64,000 nt of DNA from Allium sativum (GCA_030737875.1 CM060926.1:321413922-321477921), one strand, 5' to 3'; positions 1-10,086 are shown, counted from the stretch's first letter. Program-made: numbers and translations. Notes: generated by a model from the letters alone, not told the origin.

Positions 1-592
1 AGGTGGGACATGGGGGTTAAGTAGGTGCCTTGGGTGGCATGAGTAATCTAGTGGGTACCCTTAGTGGCATGAGAAATACGATTAGTAAGACTTAACCAAA
101 CACACATGTAAATGAACATGACTAAGAGGGTTAAGTGGGATATACTAGTGGTGACAAGCTTAGGTGGGTAGCTTGTGGGGGCCCATTTCAACCAGTATCC
201 CAAACGTATCTTTGTGGGCTCGACCCAAGTCGAGGACGGGACACACATACTGGGCTTGACTATAAGAGGCCAAAACGGGAAGCGGTGGCAACGCAAGTCC
301 AACGGGTTTCATATGCGTGTGTGGACCCGGGCTGGTAGGTAAGACATTGTTGCATCGTGTAGGTATAAGCCGTGCATTCTCAGGTTGTATCGAGTTGCCA
401 CTTTAGGGGAGTGATACTCCCCACTGTGGGGCCAGGACGAGTATCTACGAGTAGGGAGCCGATCGAAAGTGGGTAGTGGAGTACACCTAGTGGAGATAGG
501 GGCATACGACACCTATGTAGTCAGCTAGGGGTACGTAAGGCTATTTATATGTTTCTGTGTGAAGCAAGTGGGATCGACCTTTAGGGTGACTG

Positions 593-672
593 GTGCGGTG
601 CAGTGTAGTAATGTGCGGTGCAGTGTAGTAATGTGCGGTGCAGTGTAGTAATGTGCGGTGCAGTATAGTAAT
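593..672 (+). repeat. 20-bp tandem repeat, 4 units, in R1 5' LTR
   Basis: Four consecutive 20-base units of the form GTGCGGTGCAGTGTAGTAAT; the last differs by one base. The 3' LTR has only two units at the same place (8707-8746). Confidence 0.95.
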
Positions 673-818
673 TATTCGTTAGTAATTAGGTATGCCTTTA
701 CCGTTATCTTAAACGCTATCTTTATCTTCCTAATAATTCATAGACATTTACTTGTCTTCAAATTTATGCCTTAGTCTAGTTATTTTGATAATAGTATTGT
801 TAGAATTATCATACTCGC

Positions 819-833
819 CAGACTTTATGTCTG
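819..833 (+). promoter_or_regulatory. LTR hairpin CAGAC-TTTAT-GTCTG
   Basis: Perfect 5-bp stem with a 5-base loop, 379 bases before the LTR end and upstream of the AATAAA signals. Copies occur at the matching place in every LTR of the window that reaches this far. A role in the RNA is inferred only. Confidence 0.55.
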
Positions 834-1052
834 ACCCCCTCCATTTCTATCCTTTTTCCCCTCAAGTTCCCCAGGTTGGACCCAGCTCTAGTGGAGCTTG
901 ATTGGATTGCTTCATCTCTTTGGAAAGCTTGGACCCTTGAAGTAAAGTCCAGCTTGTTATCTTCTTTAATGGCTATTTGTGTAATGGGATTATGTATTTT
1001 GTTTTATGAAGATGGATAATGTACTTGACTCTGATTAATGGTTTTGTGATGT

Positions 1053-1078
1053 AATAAACATGTTTCCACTGCAATAAA
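1053..1078 (+). terminator. Probable poly(A) signals of R1 5' LTR
   Basis: Two AATAAA hexamers 20 bases apart, about 135-160 bases before the LTR end. The 3' LTR keeps both (9139-9144 and 9159-9164), where they would end the element transcript. Confidence 0.5.
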
Positions 1079-1214
1079 ATGAAGTTTTAGATTTCCAAGT
1101 ACCACTTATTATCTGTCTTGTTGTAATTTTTCTGTTCTATATTCACTTATAACCTCCATGGAAGTTAATGCATTCCCTTTGTGAGTGACATTAATGGACG
1201 TGGGGTGTTACATG

Positions 1215-1226
1215 TGGTATCAGAGT
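1215..1226 (+). other. R1 primer binding site (tRNA-iMet type)
   Basis: TGGTATCAGAGT begins two bases after the 5' LTR. Plant Ty3/gypsy elements commonly carry TGGTATCAGAGC, complementary to the 3' end of initiator tRNA-Met; the last base differs here. It fixes the start of minus-strand DNA synthesis and the + orientation. Confidence 0.9.
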
Positions 1227-1410
1227 GAGGTCACCAGAACAGATAAAATACTTTAGAAAAATAGTTATTTTTGGAAGAAATGTTTTCAAAAACATGTTTT
1301 AATGAGAAATTTAAAGAGGAAGTTTTTATGAAAAACATAATCCCCAAATAGCCATATATCTTTATCTTTCGAATTCTCCATTTTGAATCTTTCCTTTTTT
1401 TCGTTTCAGC
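1227..1410 (+). other. R1 untranslated leader
   Basis: AT-rich stretch between the primer site and the gag ATG, with no gene seen. Any packaging signal should lie here by analogy with other retroelements. Confidence 0.5.
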
Positions 1411-2538
1411 ATGGCTGAAGATCTTAACCTACCTGACGGTGTAGCGATACCACGATGGTATAGGAGGTTGTTAGAGGCTAGGGCCGCTGCGGGTCCAGCC
1501 AATATTCCTCCACCACCAGTTGCACCCGTTCCTCCTCCTCCTCCTCCTCCTCCTCGCGTAGATACTTTTGCAAAGACGTGCAAGGAATTTAAAGCTATGG
1601 GTGGAAAACCCTTTCAAGGGTCAGAAACGTTTGTGGAAGCTAGAGATTGGCTTAAGGAGGTGGAAGAATTGCTAGAAATCTTTGAAGTGGAAGAAGGGAG
1701 GAGAGTTAGATTAGCAGCTTGGCTAATGAAGGGAGAGGCCTCGTTTTGGTGGAAGGTCACTAATGGGGAGTGTCCTGTTGACTCTTGGGCGGATTTTAGA
1801 TAAAGGTTTGAGGCGAAGTTTCTCTCTAGGGCGGAAGAAAATCTATATATGGAAAGGTTCTTGACATTGAAGCAAGGAAGCTCGTCAGTGAAAGAATATG
1901 TCAACAAATTTAATCAGCTAGCAAGGTTTGGTTTGGACTTAGTGAACACGCCGGAGAAGAAGGCTCTAAGGTTCGTGAATGGCTTGAATGAACCGTTGCA
2001 AGGGTTGGCCATGACCCACATCCCTATGGGGGACACCTTTGTGAAGCTAGTAGAAATGGCACTCATGCACGAGGAGAAAAGTGCTAAAGCCAATAAGGCA
2101 CCCGAGAAGAAAGGGGATCAGAAGAAACCCCAACATCAAAACAAGAAGGGTGGTAAAGACAATAATGGCAAGGGAAAGAAGAATTGTTTTAACTGTGGGA
2201 CCCCAGGCCATCTCAGCAAGGACTGCCGAAAGAAAAATAAGACTGGCTGTTTTCATTGTGGCGATGTAGGACATTTAGTGAAGGACTGCCCAAGGAAGGG
2301 GCAGAGGGTAGGGGCTACCTCGGGAGGACAGGTGCAGGCTCTTATAGCACCAGGGCAGGCAAGGGGACAAGTTCAGGCTCTCGAGGTCCCACCGCTGCAA
2401 GAACGAGGTAGAACCATTTCTGTTGAAAGCTTAGTTTTTCTGTTTGATCATCCTGTCCATACCTTATTCGATTCGGGCGCATCGCATTCGTTTATCTCTA
2501 CATCATTAGATGAATCACTGCACTTAAACACCAGTTAA
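1411..2538 (+). pseudogene. gag: R1 gag and protease: capsid, two CCHC knuckles, aspartic protease; two stops
   Basis: The ATG at 1411 is the first in this frame after the leader. The N-terminus carries a polyproline run encoded by (CCT)n at about 1507-1554. The retrotransposon gag domain follows (about codons 50-210, with KTCKEF and AMGG near its start), then a lysine-rich linker and two CX2CX4HX4C zinc knuckles at 2185-2226 and 2248-2289 for RNA binding. An aspartic protease motif DSGASHSF begins at 2470. A TAA at 1801-1803 breaks gag and a TAA at 2536-2538 follows the protease motif, but the frame is continuous on both sides, so these are point changes. There is no separate pol frame: gag-pol is one polyprotein frame. 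Confidence 0.9.
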
Positions 2539-4398
2539 GTAGAGGATCCCTTAGTTGTTTCGAATCCAATTGGGGGCTCAGCTCATTTGTCCATGATGTG
2601 TTTGGATTTGAAAATTTCTATACTTAGCGTTGAGTTTAGATGTGATGCTTATGTGTTGGGCTTCATGGGCTATGGGCTAATTTTAGGAATGGATTGGTTA
2701 TTCAGAAATGGGGCCGTTTTTGATTGTGAAAGGAGAGTAGTTAGGCTCGTGACTCGCCTTGGCAACACTCTCGAAATCTTTTGTAATCCCATCAATTCTG
2801 TTATACTAAGTTATCTAGAATCGCTTGATGCATCTGAGGAAAATCTACGATCTGTTAGAGTGGCCCGAGAGTATTCGTATGTGTTTGAGGAGGTGAAGGG
2901 CTTACCTCCGAAGCGGGAGATAGATTTTCAAATATATCTTGTGGATAATGCGAAACCAGTATCTTTGCCAGTACGCCACATGACTCCTCGTGAAAGGAGG
3001 GAACTAGATAAGCAAGTGAAGGAGTTGCTTGAGAAGGGGTTCATAAGACGAAGTATATCGGAGTGGGGTGCTCCAGTAGTATTTGCCACGAAGGCGGATG
3101 GGTCCCTTAGAGTTTGTGTGGAATATAGAGAACTTAATAAGCTTACTAAGAAGAACAGACACCCACTGCCGAGGATTGACGATCTCTTCGATCAGTTAGT
3201 TGGCGCCTCAGTGTTTTCGCAGTTGGACTTAGCCACTGGTTTCCATCAGTTGAGAGTGGCTGAGGATAGCATTGACAAGACTGCCTTTAGGACTCCAGAC
3301 GGTTTCTATGAATGGCTAGTGATGCCCTTCGGTTTGACAAACGCCCCCTCATACTTTGTTGATTTGATGAGTAGGGTGTTTAGGGAGTACCTTAACAAAT
3401 TCATGGTAGTCTTTTTAGATGACATCTTGATCTTTTCTAAGGATGAAGAAGAGAATGCCCTACATATTAGGGAAGTGTTGGAGACTCTTCGAGCGCATAG
3501 CCTTAAGGCAAAATTTTCTAAGTGTCACTTCTGGAGGAAGGAAGTACGGTTCTTGGGACACGTGGTTTCCAAAGAAGGGATAGCCGTGGATCCCGCGAAG
3601 GTGGTGGCCATCCAAGTTTGGAAGGTCCCTAAAAATGCTACTGAAGTGAGAAGTTTCTTAGGGTTGGCTGGCTACTATAGGAAGTTTATCAAAGACTTCG
3701 CAAAGATATCAGCTCCATTGACACGCTTGACGAAGAAGAACCTAGTTTTCACGTGGGACGTAGATTGTGATGATGCGTTCCAACGTTTGAAGAGAGCTTT
3801 GACCTCAGCCCCAGTCTTAGTGCTGCCAGACGGGAGTAAGCCATTTACCGTATATACTGATGCTTGTGGGACAGGACTAGGCGCAGTCTTAATGCAAGAG
3901 GGTAGGGTAATAGCCTATGGTGGAAGGCAGTTGAGAGCGCATGAGAAGAATTACCCCACGCATGACATAGAGTTGGCCGCTATTGTTTTCGCGCTTAAGT
4001 CTTGGCGTCATTATCTTCTTGGCGAGAAATTCGAATTATTCACTGGCCAAAAATCGCTAAAATACTTATTCTCTCAGAAGGACTTGAACTTAAGGCAGCA
4101 ACGGTGGATGGAATTCTTGGCGTCCTACGACTTTGAGATAGCATATACCCCTGGCAAGGGTAACGTGGTAGCCGATGCCTTAAGTAGAAAAAGATTATCC
4201 TTAAGTCCTTTGTTTGTTGAGCGGCGAAGTTTAGAGTTCATCTCTATGTTTGATTTTAGACCTTCCGTTGACTTCGTACCCGGTTTGCTAGCATCCTTGG
4301 AGGTCAGACCTATGCTTTTGGGACGGATTAGCGAGGCACAACGAGACGTCCCGCAGTTGGTTGATTTAGTAGAAAAGCTCAAAGGAGGGGAGTCATGA
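2539..4398 (+). pseudogene. pol: R1 pol: protease end, reverse transcriptase and RNase H; ends at a premature TGA
   Basis: Same frame as gag. RT carries the first catalytic Asp in QLDLATGF (codon 3226-3228), the FGLTNAP motif and the LDD catalytic pair (codons 3418-3423). The connection [10 protein letters not shown] leads to RNase H, with YTDAC (Asp at 3859-3861) and [11 protein letters not shown]. The third RNase H acidic site is damaged: where R3 and R5 have TDHKSL, R1 has TGQKSL, so Asp became Gly (4045-4047) and His became Gln (4048-4050). RT would make element DNA in the virus-like particle; RNase H would probably be inactive. The segment ends at a TGA (4396-4398), after which the frame continues. 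Confidence 0.93.
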
Positions 4399-5829
4399 AG
4401 CCATCTCCGTAGGAATACCCTAGATGATAAGGGTTGGTTACGTAGGGACGGTAGACTTTGTGTACCAAAAGACGATGAACTAAGGAAGACTATTCTTGAC
4501 GATGCACATCGTTCGAAGATGACCATTCATCCCAGCGGAGACAAGATGTACAAAGACATGAAGCGAGTTTTCTTTTGGGCCGGTATGAAGAGGGACGTGG
4601 CCGATTATGTCGCTAGATGCTTGGTGTGCCAACAAGTAAAAGCGGAGCAAAAGAAACCCAGTGGGTTACTTCACCCATTGGAGGTTCCACTATGGAAGTG
4701 GGAAAGCGTCTCGATGGACATTATTGACGGATTGCCGAGATCGAGAGAGGGTAATACGGGGATTTGGGTTATAGTAGATAGACTTACTAAGAGCGCCCAT
4801 TTCATTCCCGTGAAGAGTAAGAGGACTGCTCCATGGTTAGCTTCTGTATACGTCCGAGAGATAGTTTGTTTGCACGGTGTTCCTTCTAGCATAGTGAGCG
4901 ACCGCGATCCTATTTTCACTAGCGAATTTTGGAGAAGCTTACAAGAGGCGGTAGGGACTCAGTTATGTTTGAGCACCGCATATCATCCTCAGACGGACGG
5001 CCAGACTGAGAGGGTGAATCGCATTCTAGAGGATCTTTTGAGGCTATGTATCCTAGACTTTGGGGGTACATGGGAAGAACATCTTCCGTTAGTGGAGTTC
5101 GCATATAATAACAGCTTTCAATCTAGCATTGGCATGGAACCTTTCGAAGCTCTTTATGGACGACCTTGTCGTTCACCTACATGTTGGTGGGAATCTACGG
5201 ATAAGATCTTACTTGGGCCCGATATGATAAGAGAGACTTCAGAGAAGATCGACTTGATTCGGAGGAGGATGAAAGCAGAGCAAGATAGGCAGAAATCATA
5301 TGCGGATAAGAGAAGGACGGATGGGGACATGGTCTTTGTCAAAGTGTCTCCATTACGAAACGTAGTTCGCCTTGGGTCCGTTGGGAAGTTAGCACCAAGG
5401 GTTGTAAGGCCGTTTCCTATTAAGGAAAGATTTGGACAGATGGCGTATAGAGTGGAGTTGCCGGAGAGACTTAGTGGTGTACACGATGTATTCCATGTAT
5501 CACATTTGAGGAAGTTCTTGCACGAGACCGCAGAGGTGGTAGAGTCGAACTTGCTTAGAGAGGTGGAGATAGAGCATGATGCGATGATTCGACGAGCTCC
5601 TACATGCATTCTTGGGTCAGAGATTAAGAAGCTGAGAAATCGAGAGGTCAGACTAGTCAAAGTAAAAGGGGGAGATGACGAGAGCAATGCTACTTGGGAG
5701 ATAGAAGTGAAGATGCGTTCACGATACCCTTTTCTTTTTAAGGGTATGTCTTTAAATTTCTCCTTTATCGCTTATCTTGTACTTATCTTATCTTTAGCGT
5801 ATCCTCTCGCTAGTATCTTTGACCTTTAG
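4399..5829 (+). pseudogene. pol: R1 integrase with C-terminal chromodomain
   Basis: Directly continues the frame after the 4396 stop. The zinc-binding HHCC domain has His at 4507 and 4528 and Cys at 4618 and 4627. The DDE core has Asp at 4717 (SMDIID), Asp at 4900 (SDRDP) and Glu at 5008 (QTERVN), with 35 residues between the last two, the canonical D,D35E spacing. A GPY/F-like module follows (KLAPR, VFHVSHLRK), then a chromodomain-like segment at about 5590-5745 (RNREVRLVKV, YPFLF) which in chromoviruses steers insertion to marked chromatin. All three DDE residues are intact. The last 28 codons are strongly hydrophobic and not shared with R2, so probably read-through into non-coding sequence. 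Confidence 0.92.
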
Positions 5830-6330
5830 TTAGGATCATCCTATGGTTGAAACATGTGTTTGAGACATGTTATGTATGATGAATGCAAAGTGGATGCAAG
5901 TGTTTGCTAGTGGTTGCTCGTGGACGCATATACACACACTATTAGGCACTAGATCGGCTCAGTCACTTCATACTGCATATTGCATATAAATGGCTGTATT
6001 TAGTAAAATGGATGTATAATGGTTGTGCTATCATATGGATACCGCATTTTGGTGAATGGTTGTGCACGCATGTAGAAATAATATGTAGCATTAGGGAACT
6101 TTTGCATACATAATGGATGCATGGAACTATCATGGTTTGCATTAAAGGAGGTCAACTGAATCAGTGGACCGCCTGATTTTGCATTAGATAGAGACATATA
6201 CACACACTGTGCATTTAAACATGAAAGCATTAGAATTCTATAAGGACAATGGATGTACGTGTTTGGTGGTTGTTTGGATGTTAGGATATACATTCTTCTT
6301 GACTTGAAGATTTCGGGGACGAAATCCTTT
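5830..6330 (+). other. R1 non-coding 3' region
   Basis: No gene. The sequence is shared with R2 (about 19480-19970) and, inverted, with R3 (43243-43740), including two copies of a CATATACACACAC motif and a purine tract TTAAAGGAGG at 6142-6151. The last part holds a perfect GGGA-loop hairpin at 6309-6326. Confidence 0.7.
6309..6326 (+). promoter_or_regulatory. PPT-proximal hairpin GATTTCG-GGGA-CGAAATC
   Basis: Seven-base perfect stem with a GGGA loop, five bases before the polypurine tract. The same structure occurs in R3 (43244-43261) and, with different bases that still pair, in GL1 (29021-29038); it is decayed in R2 (19951-19968). Function not known to me. Confidence 0.6.
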
Positions 6331-6343
6331 AAGGAGGGGAGAA
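6331..6343 (+). other. R1 polypurine tract
   Basis: AAGGAGGGGAGAA directly abuts the TGTAACACC start of the 3' LTR; it is the expected plus-strand primer. Confidence 0.93.
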
Positions 6344-6586
6344 TGTAACACCCCGTAATTCTGTTAGTATTAATATTCACAAATTAAAGAATAACTAATC
6401 TCAGACGTGAGAATTGTGGGAAACGAGTTGCGCCATTGTGTTTGTCTCGGAATTCTGTTTGAAATAGAGTCCGAGTTTGCATGAATTGGACTTCGTATGA
6501 AGAAGTTATGGCCATCGGAAGTTTCAGAAAATTCAAAAAAGCTCGCAGAAAATTTAAAATTCAAACAGAAAGTGCAGAAGCGGGCT

Positions 6587-6708
6587 GGGCGGGGAAAATT
6601 CCCGCCCAGGTAGGTCGACTGGGGAGTCGACACTAGTGTCGACCTCCCCCCCCTAAGTTGACTTCCATGTCGACTCCCCCCCCCCCCCAGGTCGACTGTA
6701 GTGTCGAC
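6587..6708 (+). promoter_or_regulatory. R1 U3 palindrome plus six GTCGAC sites
   Basis: A near-perfect palindrome built on GGGCGGGGAAAATTCCCGCCC (21 bases, 6587-6607) is followed by GTCGAC at 6614, 6626, 6638, 6669, 6691 and 6703. R2 and R3 LTRs hold the same arrangement upstream of their TATA boxes, so an enhancer or repressor-binding role is a reasonable inference. Confidence 0.6.
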
Positions 6709-6840
6709 CTGGGTCTGGCGGCTAGGGTTTCTGGCTGACCTGTTTTTAATTGAGTAATGACCCATTAGGGTTTCTGACCTAATCTGGTTGGCTGGGATTA
6801 GTTCTGAGTTGATCTGACGGTCTAAAATAAATCCTAACTC

Positions 6841-6848
6841 TATAAATA
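6841..6848 (+). promoter_or_regulatory. Probable TATA box of R1 LTR promoter
   Basis: TATAAATA, about 500 bases into the LTR and 133 bases after the last GTCGAC site. R2 has a TATAAA at the same relative place. Confidence 0.6.
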
Positions 6849-7861
6849 CCTAGGTAGTCTCTCACCCTAATTCATAAGAAAAATAGAATAGTTACCGTCA
6901 TACCGTCGCCATGGAAATCAATGGAGCCGCCGCCAACTAAGAAGGAAGAAAAGCTAATTCAATTCTAATTCTCTCAACCCTAAAGCAAAGCAAAACCCTC
7001 TTTTCTTCTCTAATTTTGAGTATGATAGTCTTAACAAGATTATTATCATTTTAATTAGGTTAAGTCATGAATGGATTATGAGTAGATGATGTGAATTGTC
7101 GTATATGTTATCATGTATGTTATTAATCCTATGCTATGTGGTGATGATATCCTATATGTTGTAAATCATGCTATGATGATGTTATGTATGTTGATAGTTT
7201 CTATGCTAAGTTGTGATGAATCATACATGTTAGAAAGCCATCTATGCTAGTTAGTTCATATTAATTAAATCATCATGTTTGGGCTATGTTGATATATATG
7301 ACAAGTTAAATATGCAAGTTAGATTGATTAGAAAAGTTATGAACATATGCCATGACATCTATTATGACATCTAGAATTATGCTATGACATATGTGATATC
7401 CTATGCTAGTTCACACCATCATTATGTTGCCTAAAAACCCCATATGCAAGTTTATGTATAGATTTGGGCTATCATCGTATCATGTAAATTGTGACATTTA
7501 ACAAGTTGACACCTTTTGATCCTTAACATGCGTAGTTTATGCAAGTTTCACCCCTATTATGATTAGATTTATTTTAATTGTCTATATGTTGTGATAATTT
7601 ATCTTTGTGCTATGCGTTAGACTATTCAAGTCTAGCCTATATTACGCGTTGAATAAGCGAACGTATAAACTTGGGGTAGGGGTAATATTAAGGATTTAAT
7701 AATAAGATGTTGGGGTGCAATTGATATGATTTTGCATACCATTAGTGGATGACCATAATTAAGTCAATTATGGACGTCAATAAAAGTGGACTTAATTAAT
7801 AATTTGGATAGGGAATTATTAAAACTGGGGTAAAAGATTATAAGTGATAATCAATGCTTAG

Positions 7862-8080
7862 GACACGAGGTTGGACTCGATTGTGACGTAAACCTGCCCG
7901 GACCCGCCCGGCAAATCCAGTGGTCACAAATGTCAGCCCAATGTGAGAGGTCTTAGGCCTAAACTAAAGCATAACAAGTTGTAAAGACACGAGGTTAGAC
8001 TCTTTTATGGTGTAAGACTGCCCGGATCCGCCCGACATATCCAGCTGCCATAAATGCCAGTCTAATGTGAGAGGTCTTTA
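7862..8080 (+). repeat. Two copies of a shared LTR unit in R1 3' LTR
   Basis: Units begin GACACGAGGTT at 7862 and 7986 (period 124) and end TGTGAGAGGTCTT. Each contains TGCCCGGA, CCGCCCG and an ATATCCAGC-like core. Related units lie in R2 and, inverted, in R3 LTRs. Confidence 0.75.
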
Positions 8081-9298
8081 CGAGGTTATGGCCTAAATAA
8101 ATTAAGAAATACTTAACCAGATAGACATGTAAGGTGGGACATGGGGGTTAAGTAGGTGCCTTGGGTGGCATGAGGAATCTAGTGGGTGCCCTTAGTGGCA
8201 TGAGAAATACGATTAGTAAGACTTAACCAAACACACATGTAAATGAACATGAATAAGAGGGTTAAGTGGGATATACTAGTGGTGACAAGCTTAGGTGGGT
8301 AGCTTGTGGGGGCCCATTTCAACCAGTATCCCAAACGTATCTTTGTGGGCTCGACCCAAGTCGAGGACGGGACACACATACTGGGCCTGACTATAAGAGG
8401 CCAAAACGGGGAGCGGTGGCAACGCAAGTCCAACGGGTTTCATATGCGTGTGTGGACCCGGGCTGGTAGGTAAGACGTTGTTGCATCGTGTAGGTATAAG
8501 CCGTGCATTCTCAAGTTGTATAGGGTTGCCACTTTAGGGGAGTGATACACCCCACTGTGAGGCCAGCACGGGTATCTACGAGTAGGGAGCCGGAGTACAC
8601 CTATTGGAGATAGGGGCAGACGGCACCTATGTAGTCAGCTAGGGGTACATAAGGCTATTTATATGTTTCTGTGTGAAGCAAGTGGGATCAACCTTTATGG
8701 TGACTGGTACGGTGCAGTGTATTAATGTGCGGTGCAGTATAGTAATTATTCGTTAGTAATTAGGTATGCCTTTACCGTTATCTTTAACGTTATCTTAAAC
8801 GCTATCTTTATCTTCCTAATAATTCATAGACATTTACTTGTCTTCCAGTTTATGCCTTAGTCTAGTTATTTTGATAATAGTATTGTTAGAATTATCATAC
8901 TCGCCAGACTTTATGTCTGACCCCCTCCATTTCTATCCTTTTCACCCTCCAGGTCCTCAGGCTGGACCCAGCTCTAGTGGAGCTTGATTGGATTGCTTCA
9001 TCTCTTTGGAAAGCTTGGACCCTTGAAGTAAAGTCCAGCTTGTTATCTTCTTTAATGGCCATTTGTGTAATGGGATTACGTATTTTGTTTTATGAAGATG
9101 GATAATGTACTTGACTCTGATTAATGGTTTTGTGATGTAATAAACATGTTTCCGCTGCAATAAAATGAAGTTTTAGATTTCCAAGTACTACTTATTATCT
9201 GTCTTGTTGTAATTTTTCTGTTCTATATTCACTTATAACCTCCATGGAAGTTAATGCATTCCCTTTGTGAGTGACATTAATGGACGCGGAGTGTTACA

Positions 9299-9716
9299 AT
9301 AATCTTATGTTAAATAAGAAGTGAAATGCGATGTTCGAGACAGTGAAAAGATTCATGGGTTTTAAATTATGTGTTAATTATATTTAAATAAATAAGCTAA
9401 TTGATGTTGAGTACTAGTCCAGTAAGTATACTTTTATTTTATGGTTGAATGGTTGTTTATTTGAGAGTTAAATAACCTACTATCAAATTTGGCCAATACG
9501 ATGGTTGGTACTGAAAGACTGGGATCGAATTTATATTCAATACCATTTCGACCTGCAAACACAAAAAATGTGGAAGACATCAGATGTTGATCGAGACGAA
9601 GTAAATCAAAGACCGTTGATCTTCATAAATGGAAGAATCACTTAAAATCTCTGAGTCGACATGGAGATATACTGGGGTTCTGTCATGGTTGGAATCTACG
9701 GATTTGTAAGGACTAC
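9299..9716. other. Unassigned sequence between R1 and GL2
   Basis: AT-rich, no gene and no match to any element in the window that I can see. It is left flank of the GL2 solo LTR and right flank of R1; it begins with R1's presumed target copy ATAAT. With 38141-38423 it is the only candidate for host or very old repeat DNA. Confidence 0.5.
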
Positions 9717-10086
9717 TGAAACGACCCAAACTTCCCCGTAAAGGAAAGTACGGATTGAATTGAGAACATGACAAATTAGAACACAAACAGAAGAACATTT
9801 TATTGCTTATTACAACAATTTACATCAGAGTACAAGAATATAACAGAGTATGAATAAATAATTTACATTGGAAAATATCAGAGATTTAAATTACATTTGA
9901 ATACATATCAGCGGATAAATACAAAACACAACTGAAATAAATACACAGATACAGAGCTTTCCGAATATAGCTTCAGATGTAAATCCAGGATCCTGTAAAT
10001 ATACTATCTACAAAACCGAAACTACTTGCTGCCATTGTGGAAAATATGGGCACCCAGAGTTTAGGTTAAAACAATAAACTCCAGGT

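Larger units (their letters stand above)
1..1212 (+). repeat. R1 5' LTR, 3' portion
   Basis: Matches 8132-9298 of the 3' LTR nearly base for base and ends GTGTTACA just before the primer site. Differences from the 3' copy include two extra 20-bp units at 593-672, about 18 extra bases near 490 and 12 fewer bases near 703. It holds two AATAAA signals (1053-1058, 1073-1078) and the CAGAC/GTCTG hairpin at 819-833. Confidence 0.95.
1..9298 (+). mobile_element. R1: Ty3/gypsy chromovirus (Tekay/Del-like), 5' end cut by window
   Basis: Long LTR retrotransposon in sense orientation. Order seen: partial 5' LTR (1-1212), tRNA-iMet primer site (1215-1226), gag with two zinc knuckles, protease, RT, RNase H, integrase and chromodomain (1411-5829), non-coding tail, purine tract (6331-6343) and complete 3' LTR (6344-9298, TGTAACACC to GTGTTACA). 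Base 1 aligns with base 8132 of the 3' LTR, so about 1.8 kb of the 5' LTR lies outside the window. The five bases after the 3' LTR, ATAAT, should be the right target-site duplication, but the left copy is outside. The order RT-RH-IN-chromodomain and the long LTRs point to Tekay/Del; the clade call is from motif resemblance, not a tree. Confidence 0.93.
6344..9298 (+). repeat. R1 3' LTR, complete (2955 bp)
   Basis: Starts TGTAACACC after the purine tract and ends GTGTTACA; TG...CA termini are intact. In order it holds a palindrome (6587-6607), a GTCGAC cluster (6614-6708), a 14-base C run, a TATA box (6841-6848), a doubled unit (7862-8080), two 20-bp units, the CAGAC/GTCTG hairpin (8905-8919) and two AATAAA signals. 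If transcription starts just after the TATA box, U3 is about 0.5 kb and R is more than 2 kb. Confidence 0.95.

Noticed and set aside
48..302. 84-codon open frame on the minus strand, repeated at 8179-8433
   Set aside because: It lies inside both R1 LTRs, so duplication is explained by the LTRs; no motif and wrong strand for the element.
5746..5829. C-terminal hydrophobic segment of R1 as a membrane anchor
   Set aside because: Not present in R2 or R3 at the same place; most likely read-through past the chromodomain.
9299..9716. Host gene exon in the unassigned flank
   Set aside because: No long frame, splice pattern or recognisable motif on either strand.
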